From Acidobacteriota bacterium (GTDB taxonomy: Bacteria; Acidobacteriota; Holophagae; Holophagales; Holophagaceae), in the NCBI GenBank assembly GCA_016213735.1, contig JACQZU010000008.1:1-36298 (forward strand): DNA of 36,298 nucleotides, read 5' to 3'. The position numbers and the translations under genes were made by a program. Below are positions 22,676-31,757 of the stretch, piece by piece (the first letter of the stretch is position 1; each line of letters starts with the position of its first letter). The notes beneath the pieces were generated by a model. The model searched no databases and was not told the DNA's origin. It saw only the letters and a program-made list of their open reading frames with translations.

Positions 22676-25339
22676 TCAGAGGGCCGGACAAGCCTCCCGG
22701 GCCGCGGCCAGGGCGGCCTGGATGCCCCCGGGGTTGCTCCCGCCGCCCTGGGCCAATTCTTTCTTGCCGCCGCCGCGCCCCTGAAGGTGGGGCAGCATGG
22801 CCTTCAGGATGGCGCCGGCATCGGCGCGGTCCGTCATGGAAGCCGGGACGGACACCAGGACGGACACCTTTTCCGCCGACACCCTCGAGACCACCACCAC
22901 GATCCCCGGGACACCCCGCGTCCTCTGCTGGTCCATGAGTTCCCGCAGCTCCGGGCCGTCGAGACCCTCCACGAGGAGGATGGCGTTCCCTTCGGCCGCC
23001 GGGAAACCGGAGGAGCCCTGCCCTCCAGAAGCGGCCTTGATCTTGGCCTCCTTCAGTTCCCGCTCCAGCTGCAGGATGCGGGTATCCCGGGCGTCCAGGG
23101 AACCCAGGAGGGCCTCGCGACCGGCGTTGACCTTCCGGCTGAGGGTTCCGAGAAGGCGTTCATCCGCCTGGAGGAGTTCCAGGGCAGCCCCTCCTGCCAC
23201 GGCCTCGATCCGGCGAACGCCGGCGGCGACGGCCCCCTCGCTCACGATTTTCACCAGGCCGATCTCGCCCGTGTTGGACACGTGGGTGCCTCCGCAGAGT
23301 TCGACCGAAAACCCAGGAACCGACATGACCCGAACCCGCTCCCCGTACTTTTCGCCGAAAAGAGCCATGGCGCCGCTCTGCAGAGCCTCGTCGATGGCCA
23401 TCTCCTCCACCGATGTGGCCCGGGCCAGGAACACCTGCTCGTTCGCCAGGCGCTCGATCTCGTCCAGCTGTTCAGGCTCGATGGGGGCGAAGTGGGAGAA
23501 GTCGAAGCGAAGCCGCTTGTCATCCACCACGCTCCCGGCCTGCTTGACGTGGGTCCCCAGCACCTCCCGGAGGGCGGCATGGAGCAGGTGGGTCGCCGTG
23601 TGATGCGCCTTGATGCGGTTTCGGCGGGCGGAAAACACCTCCGCCTGGACCTTCTGCCCTTCGCGGAGGGGGGCGGTCACCGCATCCACCCGGTGCAGGG
23701 ATCGTTTCGGGGCGGGGGAGAGGCAATCGAGCACCTCCGCGCTTTCCCGAAGCGCAGTCCCGGCCGCCGAATCCCAACGCAGCCAGCCTGTGTCCCCCAC
23801 CTGGCCGCCGCTCTCGGCATAGAAGGGGGTGCAGTCCAGCAGGACGTAGCCGGGACCCTGCAAGGACGCCACCCGCTTCTTGTCCGCGTCGAAGAGGGCG
23901 AGGACCGTGGCTCCCGCCTCGGTGGTGCGCTCGTAGCCCAGGAACCGGGTGGCAGGAAGATCGGCCAGGTGGGCCAGGTCCCCCGAGAGCCTCTGGTCGT
24001 GGGCCTTCATGGACTCGCGGCTCCGGGTCTTCTGGGCGGCCAGTTCCCGCTCGAACCCCTCCAGGTCGCAGCGGAGCCCTCGCTCCCTGCACCAGTCCTG
24101 GACCAGGTCGGAGGGGAAGCCGAAAGTGTCGTGCAGTTTGAAGATCTCCTTTCCACTGAGCACGCCGGCGGATACGTCGCATCCTTCCAGCTGCCGGAGG
24201 CCGGCGTCGAGGGTGAGGGAGAACTGCTTCTCCTCCCGGTGGATCACCCCGTAGATCCGTTTCAGTTCCCCCTCCAGCTCGGGATAGGCGTCCCCCATGG
24301 CGTCCTTGACCGAACCCACCAGTTCGCCAAAGAAGGTTCCCTTGATGCCGAGCTTCTTTCCGAAACGAAGGGCCCGGCGGATGATCTTGCGCAGCACGTA
24401 ACCCCGGCCCTCGTTGCTCGGGACCACCCCGTCGAACGTCATGAAGGTGGCGGCCCGGATGTGATCCGCCACCACCTGGGAGGCGGTGCGGTTCGAATGC
24501 TCCCGCCGTTGCTCGGGGGTGAGGCGGGTGTTCGCCCAGATCGCACCGAAGATGGGGGCGAAGAGGTCGATCTCGTAGTTGGACTCCACCCCCTGCAGGA
24601 TGCTGGCGGTGCGCTCCAGGCCCATGCCCGTGTCGATGCTCGGCTTTGGCAAGGCGGTGAGCACCCCCGCGCCATCCCGCTCGTACTGCATGAAGACCAG
24701 GTTCCAGATCTCCATGACGTCGTCGCCGTCGCCGTTCACCAGGTCCGCGCGGTTGCCCGAGAGGTCCCTGGGCCGGTAGTAGTGCATCTCCGAGCAGGGG
24801 CCGCACGGGCCCGTGTCTCCCATCTGCCAGAAGTTGTCCTTCTTCCCGAAGCGCAGGATGCGGTCCGGTTGGACTCCCGCGGCCTTCCAGAGTTCCTCGG
24901 CCTCGGTGTCGGCAGGGATGCCCTCGGCGCCCTCGAAGACCGTCACCCACAGGCGTTCCGGATCCAGGCCCAGGTTTCCCTCCGCCACCGGCCCGGTAAC
25001 GAACTCCCAGCCGAAGCGGATGGCGTCCTCCTTGAAGTAATCCCCGAAGGAAAAATTCCCGAGCATCTCGAAGAAGGTGTGGTGCCGCGCGGTGAAGCCC
25101 ACGTTTTCGAGGTCGTTGTGCTTGCCTCCGGCGCGGAGGCACTTCTGGCTGGAGGCGGCCCGGGCGTAGTCCCTCCGCTCCTTGCCAAGGAAACAGTCCT
25201 TGAACTGCACCATGCCGGCATTGGTCCACATCACCGTGGGATCGTCGGCGGGACCGATGACGGGGCTGGAAGAGACCACCCGGTGGCCGCGGGCGGCGAA
25301 GTAGTCCAGGAATCGCTGTCGTAGTTCGGAGGTCTTCAT
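22676..25339 (-). CDS. alaS: Alanyl-tRNA synthetase
   Basis: 887 residues, the normal length. It charges tRNA-Ala, recognising the G3-U70 pair, and clears mischarged Ser/Gly. Domains: class II catalytic core (MKTSELRQRFLDYFAARGHRVV, FTARHHTFFEMLGNFSFGDYFK, NEGRGYVLRKIIRRALRFG), the editing domain with HHTATHLLHA and CGGTHV as metal ligands, a coiled coil and a C-terminal C-Ala domain with the GRGGGKKELAQGGG motif. The ATG at 25339 gives the standard MKTSEL start; an upstream in-frame ATG at 25351 would add four residues and has no better ribosome-binding site. It is the second gene after purH on this strand. Confidence 0.97.
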   Translation of the reverse strand: MKTSELRQRFLDYFAARGHRVVSSSPVIGPADDPTVMWTNAGMVQFKDCFLGKERRDYARAASSQKCLRAGGKHNDLENVGFTARHHTFFEMLGNFSFGDYFKEDAIRFGWEFVTGPVAEGNLGLDPERLWVTVFEGAEGIPADTEAEELWKAAGVQPDRILRFGKKDNFWQMGDTGPCGPCSEMHYYRPRDLSGNRADLVNGDGDDVMEIWNLVFMQYERDGAGVLTALPKPSIDTGMGLERTASILQGVESNYEIDLFAPIFGAIWANTRLTPEQRREHSNRTASQVVADHIRAATFMTFDGVVPSNEGRGYVLRKIIRRALRFGKKLGIKGTFFGELVGSVKDAMGDAYPELEGELKRIYGVIHREEKQFSLTLDAGLRQLEGCDVSAGVLSGKEIFKLHDTFGFPSDLVQDWCRERGLRCDLEGFERELAAQKTRSRESMKAHDQRLSGDLAHLADLPATRFLGYERTTEAGATVLALFDADKKRVASLQGPGYVLLDCTPFYAESGGQVGDTGWLRWDSAAGTALRESAEVLDCLSPAPKRSLHRVDAVTAPLREGQKVQAEVFSARRNRIKAHHTATHLLHAALREVLGTHVKQAGSVVDDKRLRFDFSHFAPIEPEQLDEIERLANEQVFLARATSVEEMAIDEALQSGAMALFGEKYGERVRVMSVPGFSVELCGGTHVSNTGEIGLVKIVSEGAVAAGVRRIEAVAGGAALELLQADERLLGTLSRKVNAGREALLGSLDARDTRILQLERELKEAKIKAASGGQGSSGFPAAEGNAILLVEGLDGPELRELMDQQRTRGVPGIVVVVSRVSAEKVSVLVSVPASMTDRADAGAILKAMLPHLQGRGGGKKELAQGGGSNPGGIQAALAAAREACPAL

Positions 25340-25400
25340 TGGACATCCCATCCAGAGGAGAAGGCCGGAGCAGGCTCCGCCTGCGAAGGCCGCGGGGGCT

Positions 25401-25432
25401 CCGGGGGTGTAGCGCGCAGCGCGGTCCCCCGG
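25401..25432 (-). terminator. Inverted repeat between purH and alaS
   Basis: CCGGGGG and CCCCCGG enclose an inner GCGC-GCA-GCGC stem. It lies seven bases past the purH stop and upstream of alaS; there is no T-run, so partial termination or mRNA stabilisation are both possible. Confidence 0.4.
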
Positions 25433-25438
25433 ACAACA

Positions 25439-26980
25439 TCAATGCCGGAAGTGGCGCATGCCCGTGAAGAAGAGCCAGACCCCGAGTTTCTGGGCCGCCG
25501 CGATGACCTCGTGATCCCTGAGGCTCCCCCCGGGTTCGATGAAGGCCGTAACTCCCTTGGCGGCGGCCAGCTCGATGGAGTCTGGGAAGGGGAAGAATGC
25601 GTCGGAACCCAGGACGGCTCCCCGGGCCTTTTCACCGGCCTTCCTGCAGGCGATCTCCACGCTGTCCACCCGGCTCATCTGGCCAGCTCCGATGCCCACG
25701 GTGGCTCCGTCCCGCACGAGCACGATGGCATTGGATTTCACCGCCTTGGCGACCATCTGGGCCAGGAGGAGGTCCTCCTTCCTGGGCTCCGGGGAGTGAC
25801 CGCTGGCCTTGAGCTGCCAATGGTCCAGGGCCGAGAAGGCCTCGTCCTGTTGCTGGACCAGGAATCCGCCCCCGGCGCTGCGGATGTCCAGACCGCCGGC
25901 GCCGCTGCTCCAGCGGGAGGGCGTCTCCAGGAGGCGGAGCTGCTTCTTGGTTCCGAGCACTTCCAGGGCTTCGGGTGTGAAGGCAGGGGCCAGGATCACT
26001 TCCCAGAAGGTGGGAACCATCGCCTGGGCCACTTCTCCGCCCACAGGCCGGTTGAAGGCCACAATCCCCCCGAAGGCGCTGATGGGATCGCTGGCCAGGG
26101 CCCGCTGGAACGCTTCCAAGGGGTGGGACCCGCAACCGACGCCGCAGGGATTGTTGTGCTTGACGATGACGCAGGCGGGAGCCTCGAAGGGCAGGGCCAG
26201 CCTCGCGGCGGCGTCGGCGTCCAGGAGGTTGTTGAAACTGAGTTCCTTGCCCTGCAACTGCCGGCAAGCGGCCAGGCCCTGCGGGTGTTCCCCGGGCCGG
26301 ACGTAGAAGGCCGCGGCCTGGTGGGGGTTTTCTCCGTAGCGGAGGCCCTGGCGTTCCTGGAGGCCCAGGGTCAGGCGGGCAGGCAGGGCCGGGGCCGGGG
26401 AGGAAACCTGGTTGGCGAACCAGGAGGCGATGGTGGCGTCGTAGGCCGCGGTGAGCTGAAAGGCGGCCAGGGCGCAGTCCCGCCGGTCCTGCTCGTTCCA
26501 CTTGCCCTCCTTGAGCTTTTCGAGGAAGGGTGCGTACTGGGCGGGACTGGTGAGCACCGTCACCGAGGCGTGGTTCTTGGCCGCGCTTCGAACCATGCTG
26601 GGGCCGCCGATGTCGATCTGCTCCACGCAGTCCTCGAAGCCGATACCCTCCTTGGCGATCGTGGCCTCGAAAGGGTAGAGGTTCACCACGGCCAGGTCGA
26701 TGGGGGGGATCCCCAGGCGTTCCGCGTCCTCCCGGTGTTTCGCAAGGTCGCGGCGGTGGAGAAGCCCCCCGTGGATCCTGGGGTGGAGGGTCTTTACCCG
26801 CCCGTCGAAGCATTCCGGGGCGCCCGTGTAGGCCGCGACTTCCGTGACGGGCAGACCCGCCTCCTGGAGGGCCCGGAGGGTGCCTCCGGTTCCCAGAAGT
26901 TCCCACCCCAGGGAGCTGAGGCCTCGGGCCAGCTCCACGAGGCCGCTTTTGTCATAGACCGAGAACAAGGCGGTCGGCAT
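25439..26980 (-). CDS. purH: Bifunctional AICAR transformylase/IMP cyclohydrolase
   Basis: 513 residues. It performs the last two steps of purine synthesis: formylation of AICAR with 10-formyl-THF, then ring closure to IMP. The N-terminal MGS-like cyclohydrolase domain starts ALFSVYDKSGLVELARGL and has LGTGGTLRALQEAG, GRVKTLHPRIHGGLL and NLYPFEATI. The transformylase part has LRYGENPHQAAAFY, IVKHNNPCGVG and SDPISAFGGIVAFNRP, and ends DAFFPFPDSIELAA...GGSLRDHEVIAAA...TGMRHFRH. The frame is open far upstream, but homology begins at the ATG at 26980, preceded by GGGGGA. Confidence 0.97.
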   Translation of the reverse strand: MPTALFSVYDKSGLVELARGLSSLGWELLGTGGTLRALQEAGLPVTEVAAYTGAPECFDGRVKTLHPRIHGGLLHRRDLAKHREDAERLGIPPIDLAVVNLYPFEATIAKEGIGFEDCVEQIDIGGPSMVRSAAKNHASVTVLTSPAQYAPFLEKLKEGKWNEQDRRDCALAAFQLTAAYDATIASWFANQVSSPAPALPARLTLGLQERQGLRYGENPHQAAAFYVRPGEHPQGLAACRQLQGKELSFNNLLDADAAARLALPFEAPACVIVKHNNPCGVGCGSHPLEAFQRALASDPISAFGGIVAFNRPVGGEVAQAMVPTFWEVILAPAFTPEALEVLGTKKQLRLLETPSRWSSGAGGLDIRSAGGGFLVQQQDEAFSALDHWQLKASGHSPEPRKEDLLLAQMVAKAVKSNAIVLVRDGATVGIGAGQMSRVDSVEIACRKAGEKARGAVLGSDAFFPFPDSIELAAAKGVTAFIEPGGSLRDHEVIAAAQKLGVWLFFTGMRHFRH

Positions 26981-27130
26981 CGCGCATCCCCCAAACGCGC
27001 ATTCTCCCACGCCGCTGGGGGGGCTGGAAGCGCGCCCGGAACCTCGGAGGGGTCCCCGGCACCGGATCCAGGAGCGGTTGCGGTGGCGAAGGGTCGTCAG
27101 TTCCGCGATCCTGGACCCTGGGAGTGGAAC

Positions 27131-27715
27131 ATGAACCTCGGACGACGAATCTTCCTGGCGGCCGGACTCCTTCTGGGTCTGGGGCTCCGGGCCCAGGACC
27201 CCTGGGAGAGCGGGTTCAAGCTGACCGCGGCGAGCTATCCCGGAGCCGAGACCGCCTACCTGGGCCAGGACCGGGCCTTCGGGCTGGCGATTTTCGGCAC
27301 CTACCCCTTCGGCCAGGCTGGGGGTGTGTCCTTCGAGGGTGGATACCGCTTTTTCCCAACGACCACCCACGTCGTGGGCCCCAGCAGCTGGGAAGACAAG
27401 AGCGACGGCTACTATGCCACGGCCCTCTACCGCCACCGCCTCTTCTTCGAAGGGTTCCAGGTCCACGGCGGGCTCCGGCTGAACCAGTACCTGACCAACC
27501 GGCGCTCCAATTTCCAGCCAGGGGATGGCAGCACGGCCACCACCAAGCTGCGAGGAAATTATGCGACGGGGGTGCAACCCCTTCTGGGCGTTGGCTTCCG
27601 GCTCACGGGGAAGTACGGCCTGGAACTGAACGCCAGCCCCCTGGAGCTCAAAGCGGTGGACGGAAGGTCCAAGAAGGGGACGCTCCTGGAGCTCGGCCTT
27701 CTGATTTATTTGTAA
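27131..27715 (+). CDS. Probable outer-membrane beta-barrel protein
   Basis: 194 residues. A signal peptide (RRIFLAAGLLLGLGLRA, cut before QDPW) is followed by alternating strands rich in Gly and aromatics (GVSFEGGYRFF, GYYATALYRHRLFFEGFQVHGGLRLNQYL, VQPLLGVGFRL) and ends in LLELGLLIYL, a C-terminal strand with aromatic/hydrophobic alternation like that of outer-membrane barrels. With about eight strands it would be a small barrel. GGGAG precedes the ATG. It is divergent from purH across 150 bases and no function is suggested by context. Confidence 0.7.
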   Translation: MNLGRRIFLAAGLLLGLGLRAQDPWESGFKLTAASYPGAETAYLGQDRAFGLAIFGTYPFGQAGGVSFEGGYRFFPTTTHVVGPSSWEDKSDGYYATALYRHRLFFEGFQVHGGLRLNQYLTNRRSNFQPGDGSTATTKLRGNYATGVQPLLGVGFRLTGKYGLELNASPLELKAVDGRSKKGTLLELGLLIYL

Positions 27716-27757
27716 TTTCCGGGGGGTCTCCTGCCGATCCGAGGAGGGGAGGCCGGG

Positions 27758-28096
27758 ATGAGCGTCCAGGTGGAAGTCCGGTTCAAGGTGGCCCACACCC
27801 TGGAAGAGTTGCGGGCCGAGTTCGTGGGACGGGGCCACATCCCTGACTGGAAGATGATGGAAGGGACGGAGACCCGGCCCGACATCTATTTCGAGGATCG
27901 GGTCGTGAGCTGGGAACTCCGATCCGAGAAGGAACGCTACGACTGGTTTGTCTTCTCCCTCGAAGCTTCCGGGGAATTGCGGCGCCGAATCGACATCCAC
28001 CACGTGATCCCGCCGGGGGTCTCCCTGGACCACCCGGACCTTCAGACCTTCCTTCAGTTCTGCAGGGCCTGCCTGACCGGCTCCCCCGGGCGCTGA
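27758..28096 (+). CDS. Small protein of unknown function
   Basis: 112 residues, no signal or membrane segment. The start MSVQVEVRFKVAHTLEELRAEF is a beta strand plus helix; WELRSEKERYDWFVFSLEASGELRRRIDIHHVIPPG suggests more strands, so a small alpha/beta fold is likely. GAGGAGGGGAGG before the ATG is a strong ribosome-binding site. It lies 42 bases after the barrel gene and 70 before the nuoG-like gene in the same direction. I do not recognise the family. Confidence 0.65.
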   Translation: MSVQVEVRFKVAHTLEELRAEFVGRGHIPDWKMMEGTETRPDIYFEDRVVSWELRSEKERYDWFVFSLEASGELRRRIDIHHVIPPGVSLDHPDLQTFLQFCRACLTGSPGR

Positions 28097-28166
28097 CGGG
28101 CTCTCCCGCGGCTTGAGGCCTGGGCCCTCCTGCCCCATCCTGGAGGAAGACGGGGAAGGTCGACCC

Positions 28167-29621
28167 ATGCCCAGGCTCAAGATCAACGACGTGGAACTCG
28201 AAGCGCCGGCCGGGGCCCTGGTCCTCGACCTCTGCCGGGAGCAGGGGATCGACATCCCCCACTACTGCTACCACCCCGCCCTGAGCCCGGTGGCCACCTG
28301 CCGCATGTGCCTGGTCGAGCTCAAAGGCCAGCCCAAGCTGGCCACCAGCTGCACCACCACCGTGCCCCCTGCTCCCCGGGACAACCCGGAGGCCGTGGTC
28401 ATGGAGGTGCTCACGAACAGCCCGGCGGTGGCGGACGCCAGGGCCTCGGTCATGGATTTTCTGCTGATGAACCATCCCCTGGACTGCCCGATCTGCGACC
28501 AGGCAGGAGAGTGCAAACTCCAGGACTATTCCTACGCCTACGGCAGCGGCGACAGCAAAATGGTGGAGCCCAAGCGGCGCTACCGCTACGAAGACCTGGG
28601 CGCCAAGATCGTCATCGACAAGAACCGCTGCATTCACTGCACGCGCTGCGTGCGGTTCACCAAGGAAGTCACGGGGACCTACGAACTCACCGTGGCCCAG
28701 CGGGGCTCCCATCTGGAGGTGACCACCTACAGCGGCAAGAGCCTGGACGGAAACCCCTGGGCCGGCAACGTGGTGGACCTCTGCCCCGTGGGTGCCCTGA
28801 CCAGCCGGGATTTCCGCTTCAACAAGCGGGTCTGGTACCTCAAGCCCGTTCCCTCCATCAGCCGCTATTCCGCCACCGCGAGCCCGGTGTGGCTGGACGT
28901 GGACCAGAACCGCGTCTGGCGCATCCGCCCCCGCCCCCTCCCCGGCCACCCGGAAACCTTCTTCCTCCACGACGAGGAGCGCTACGCCTACCACAGCTAC
29001 AACCTGGACCCGTCCCGGAGGCTTGAGGGTCCCCGGTTGAAGGGAGAGCGGGCCAGCTTCGACAGGATCCGCGAGGCCCTGGAAGGGGCGGGCCCGGTGG
29101 CCGTGGTGGGCCAGGGGACCTTCGGGAACGAATCCGCAGAGCGCCTAGGGAGCCTCGCCACCGAGGAGAGCTGGCGCTTCGGCACGGGGGACAAGCACTA
29201 TCCGATCCTGCTGCCCAAGCACCAGTTGAGCGCGGACGGCATCTTCAATCGCCGGGGCTTCAGCGAACGAGGTTTCCGCTTCGGCCTCCTGGAGATCCTG
29301 CAGGGCCTTCTGGAGGCCGGGACCGTGAAGGGACTGGTCATCCTCCACGACGAGGCCTTCAGCAGCGGGCGGGAATCGGAGCGGCTGCTCGGGCTGGTGG
29401 GAAGGGCCGCCTTCAGCCTTGTGCTGGAATGCCTTCCTTCCGAGCTGGGGAGGGCCGCCACGGCCACCGTCCCCATCACCACCTGCGCCGAGGAGAGCGA
29501 CGCCGTCACCAACCACCAGGGTGAGATCCGGCGCTACGAACGGGCCCTCCAGCCGCCCATGGGAATCTGCACCGTGGCCCAGGTGGTGAATGAATTGAAG
29601 GGCGTGCCCGTCCCGGCCTGA
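28167..29621 (+). CDS. nuoG: NADH-quinone oxidoreductase subunit G-like iron-sulfur protein, short form
   Basis: 484 residues, against roughly 780-900 in full-length NuoG. In complex I this subunit passes electrons through Fe-S clusters. Visible are the 2Fe-2S ferredoxin domain (HYCYHPALSPVATCRMC with later TSC), the His-Cys3 4Fe-4S site (HPLDCPICDQAGEC), a further 4Fe-4S site (CIHCTRC ... LCPVGALT) and the start of the molybdopterin-type domain (RDFRFNKRVWYLKPVPSIS). Most of the molybdopterin-binding domain is missing, replaced by about 200 residues of weaker similarity. The ATG at 28167 follows GGGGAAGG. No other nuo gene is in the window. It overlaps the DCC gene (TGATG). Confidence 0.85.
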   Translation: MPRLKINDVELEAPAGALVLDLCREQGIDIPHYCYHPALSPVATCRMCLVELKGQPKLATSCTTTVPPAPRDNPEAVVMEVLTNSPAVADARASVMDFLLMNHPLDCPICDQAGECKLQDYSYAYGSGDSKMVEPKRRYRYEDLGAKIVIDKNRCIHCTRCVRFTKEVTGTYELTVAQRGSHLEVTTYSGKSLDGNPWAGNVVDLCPVGALTSRDFRFNKRVWYLKPVPSISRYSATASPVWLDVDQNRVWRIRPRPLPGHPETFFLHDEERYAYHSYNLDPSRRLEGPRLKGERASFDRIREALEGAGPVAVVGQGTFGNESAERLGSLATEESWRFGTGDKHYPILLPKHQLSADGIFNRRGFSERGFRFGLLEILQGLLEAGTVKGLVILHDEAFSSGRESERLLGLVGRAAFSLVLECLPSELGRAATATVPITTCAEESDAVTNHQGEIRRYERALQPPMGICTVAQVVNELKGVPVPA

Positions 29622-30007
29622 TGTTCCCCCGCTCCGGCCTGCTCATCGCCTACGATGCGGAATGCAGTTTCTGCTGCCGGGTGGTGGGCCACCTCCGGCG
29701 AAGGGATCGGCAGGGGCGTCTGGTTTTCTTCCCGCTCCAGAACAGGGAACTGGCACTCCTCGCCCCCGAGCTGGCGGGGCTTCCCCTCCAGGGGGACGTG
29801 CATGCGGTGGACCTGGAATCCAGGGAGGTCTGGGGCGGGGCGGACCTGATCCCGCGGGCTTTGGCCCGCCTCCCTCGCTGGCGATGGGTGTCCCCCCTCC
29901 TCCGTTTCCCCGTAGCCGCCTGGGCCTCGAGGCTCTTGTGGCGTAGGCAGGCCGAGGCGCGGGTGCGGAAATTCGGTCGGCAGCCCTTCCGGGATCGCTT
30001 CGATTGA
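29621..30007 (+). CDS. DCC-family thiol-disulfide oxidoreductase-like protein (DUF393)
   Basis: 128 residues. Starts with LLIAYDAECSFCCRVV, the D-x-x-C-x-x-C signature after a beta strand that defines the DCC family, then VFFPLQNREL and a helical second half (RALARLPRWRWVSPLLRFPVAAW). Thioredoxin-like redox activity is predicted for the family but little is shown. Translation is probably coupled to the nuoG-like gene through the TGATG overlap. Confidence 0.8.
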   Translation: MFPRSGLLIAYDAECSFCCRVVGHLRRRDRQGRLVFFPLQNRELALLAPELAGLPLQGDVHAVDLESREVWGGADLIPRALARLPRWRWVSPLLRFPVAAWASRLLWRRQAEARVRKFGRQPFRDRFD

Positions 30008-30026
30008 CCGAGAGTTTGAAGGAACC

Positions 30027-30776
30027 ATGGCCTCCCTCTCGCTGGAACAGACCCTCTCCTCCTGGCTGGTCACCTACCTGACCGGGGAGGTCCCGGCGCA
30101 GACGCGGAGGGTCCCGGCCGATTTTGGCCGGCTCTCCTCCCAGATCCGTCCGGGGGATGTTCTGCTCGTCGAGGGCCGGACCCGCATCAGCCAGGTCATC
30201 AAATACCTCACCCAGAGTTCCTGGAGCCATTCGGCGATCTACGTGGGCGACGCCCTCCTGCGCTGGGGCGGGGCGGAGGCGCAGGCGGCCCTCCGCCGCT
30301 GGGGACCCGAGGCTGCCCAATTGCTGGTGGAGAGCGACCTCCGGGAGGGGGTGATCGTCGTCCCCCTTTCGAAATACCGGGACCACAACCTTCGCCTCTG
30401 TCGCCCCCACGCCTTGCCCGGCGAGGTTCTCGAGAAGGTGCTGGGGGAAATCTTCAGACACCTGGGATTCCGATACGACCGGCGAAACATCCTGGACCTT
30501 GCCCGCTACCTCACTCCCTTCCACCTGCTGCCCCAGCGGTTCCGCCGGAAGACCCTCTACCTTGGGAGCTCGGGGAGCCGCGAAGTCATCTGCTCGGCCC
30601 TTATCGCGAAGGCCTTCTACAAGGCCGGATTCCCCATCCAGCCTGAGAGCGGCGCCATCGCCGGTCCCGGGGGGAGGTCTCTGGTTCAGCGGCACCCGAG
30701 CTTCATCATGCCCCGTGACTTCGACCTCTCCGTCCAGTTCGAGATCCTCAAGCCCTACCCTTCCGGAGGTGCTTGA
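30027..30776 (+). CDS. YiiX/YebB-like NlpC/P60-superfamily cysteine hydrolase
   Basis: 249 residues. RPGDVLLVEGRTRISQVIKYLTQSSWSHSAIYVGD carries the His of the permuted papain-like fold and REVICSALIAKAFYKAGF the likely nucleophile Cys (here in a VIC-S context). Members are thought to act on lipids or peptidoglycan-linked amides, but substrates are mostly unknown. No signal peptide is visible. GAAGGAA precedes the ATG. Its 3' end overlaps the convergent acyltransferase gene by 22 bases. Confidence 0.8.
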   Translation: MASLSLEQTLSSWLVTYLTGEVPAQTRRVPADFGRLSSQIRPGDVLLVEGRTRISQVIKYLTQSSWSHSAIYVGDALLRWGGAEAQAALRRWGPEAAQLLVESDLREGVIVVPLSKYRDHNLRLCRPHALPGEVLEKVLGEIFRHLGFRYDRRNILDLARYLTPFHLLPQRFRRKTLYLGSSGSREVICSALIAKAFYKAGFPIQPESGAIAGPGGRSLVQRHPSFIMPRDFDLSVQFEILKPYPSGGA

Positions 30777-31711
30777 CGGAGGGGGTCGTCCCAGAAGGGA
30801 TAGAAGCAGTACCACTGGTCCGGGTGTTCCCGGACCAGGTCCTCCAAGAGTTGAGCGTAGGCCCGGAGCCCCTGTTGGATGGATGCGGCACGGGTTTGCC
30901 TGTCCCCGTCCACACGCCGTGGTTCGAAGAAGCGGACCCGGAAACGGCCGTCCTCGTCTGTGAAAAAGAAACATGGAATCACGGGGGCTCCGGTCATGGC
31001 GGAGAGTTCCCAGGGCCCCCGCGGAAAGTAGGCTTGGCGACCGAAAAAAGGGTGGGGGAGGCCCGTGAGGTTGAAATCCCGGTCCCCCTGCATTCCGACG
31101 AGCTTCCCTTCCCGGAGAAGCCCCACCAGGGGAAGGGTGGCAAAGCCGCTCCCTCCCACGGGAATACCCACCACGCCTCCCTGGCTCCGGATCCGGTCCC
31201 GGAGCCGCTCCACCGCGGCGAAACGGTCCGGTTTGTAGACCGCGTGCACCTTCAGGTCCCGCAACCGCAGGAGCAGGCCCCCCAGTTCGAAGTTGCCGGC
31301 GTGGGCCGTGAGGAGGATGGCTCCCCGGCCCTCCCCGAGGGCCTGGTGCAGGTACTCCTCTCCCGAGACTTCCGCGAAGGCCTCCGCCGCTTCCTCCAGC
31401 GGCCGTTGTCCGAAGTAGAAGAAGTCCACCCAGGCATAGGCGTGGTTCTTCATGATCCGGAGGGCCGTCCGTTCCGCCTCCGGGCTTCGGGGGGGGATTC
31501 CCAGGACCTGGGCCACGTTGGCCCGCACGGCATCCAGGTACTTGGGCCGACAGCGGATGAAGCCCGCGATGATGTTGTCGGCGATGTCGTAGCCCCGGCT
31601 CCGGCGCGCGAAAGTGCGGGCGGCAAAGAGGAACAGGGGGAACAGGGTGCCGAAGACCGCTCCGTAGAGGAGGTCCAGGGCCCTCGATCCGCTCTGCATC
31701 CGGTCCTGCAT
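30755..31711 (-). CDS. Lysophospholipid/lipid A acyltransferase family protein (LpxL/HtrB type)
   Basis: 318 residues. Adds a secondary acyl chain, in known members to lipid A at the inner membrane. An N-terminal hydrophobic segment (LLYGAVFGTLFPLFLFAARTF) anchors it; the catalytic H-x4-(D/E) motif is TAHAGNFELGG, followed by VYKPDRFAAVERLRDRIRSQGG, the second block GKLVGMQGDRDFNLTG and the third block ELSAMTGAPVIPCFF. The ATG at 31711 has GGTGG before it; ATG 31699 is a possible alternative. It lies 46 bases after rsgA on the same strand. Substrate is inferred from the family; acyl-ornithine or other lipids cannot be excluded. Confidence 0.87.
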   Translation of the reverse strand: MQDRMQSGSRALDLLYGAVFGTLFPLFLFAARTFARRSRGYDIADNIIAGFIRCRPKYLDAVRANVAQVLGIPPRSPEAERTALRIMKNHAYAWVDFFYFGQRPLEEAAEAFAEVSGEEYLHQALGEGRGAILLTAHAGNFELGGLLLRLRDLKVHAVYKPDRFAAVERLRDRIRSQGGVVGIPVGGSGFATLPLVGLLREGKLVGMQGDRDFNLTGLPHPFFGRQAYFPRGPWELSAMTGAPVIPCFFFTDEDGRFRVRFFEPRRVDGDRQTRAASIQQGLRAYAQLLEDLVREHPDQWYCFYPFWDDPLRQAPPEG

Positions 31712-31757
31712 GGGACCACCATGCCAGAGGGCCCGTCCGCTCCCGAAGGACTTCCGG

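Noticed and set aside
22787-25324. 845-codon plus-strand frame opposite alaS
   Set aside because: The minus strand encodes a complete AlaS; this frame is its complement.
25442-27130. Long plus-strand frame upstream of the beta-barrel gene
   Set aside because: It lies over purH on the other strand; the signal peptide and ribosome-binding site put the real start at 27131.
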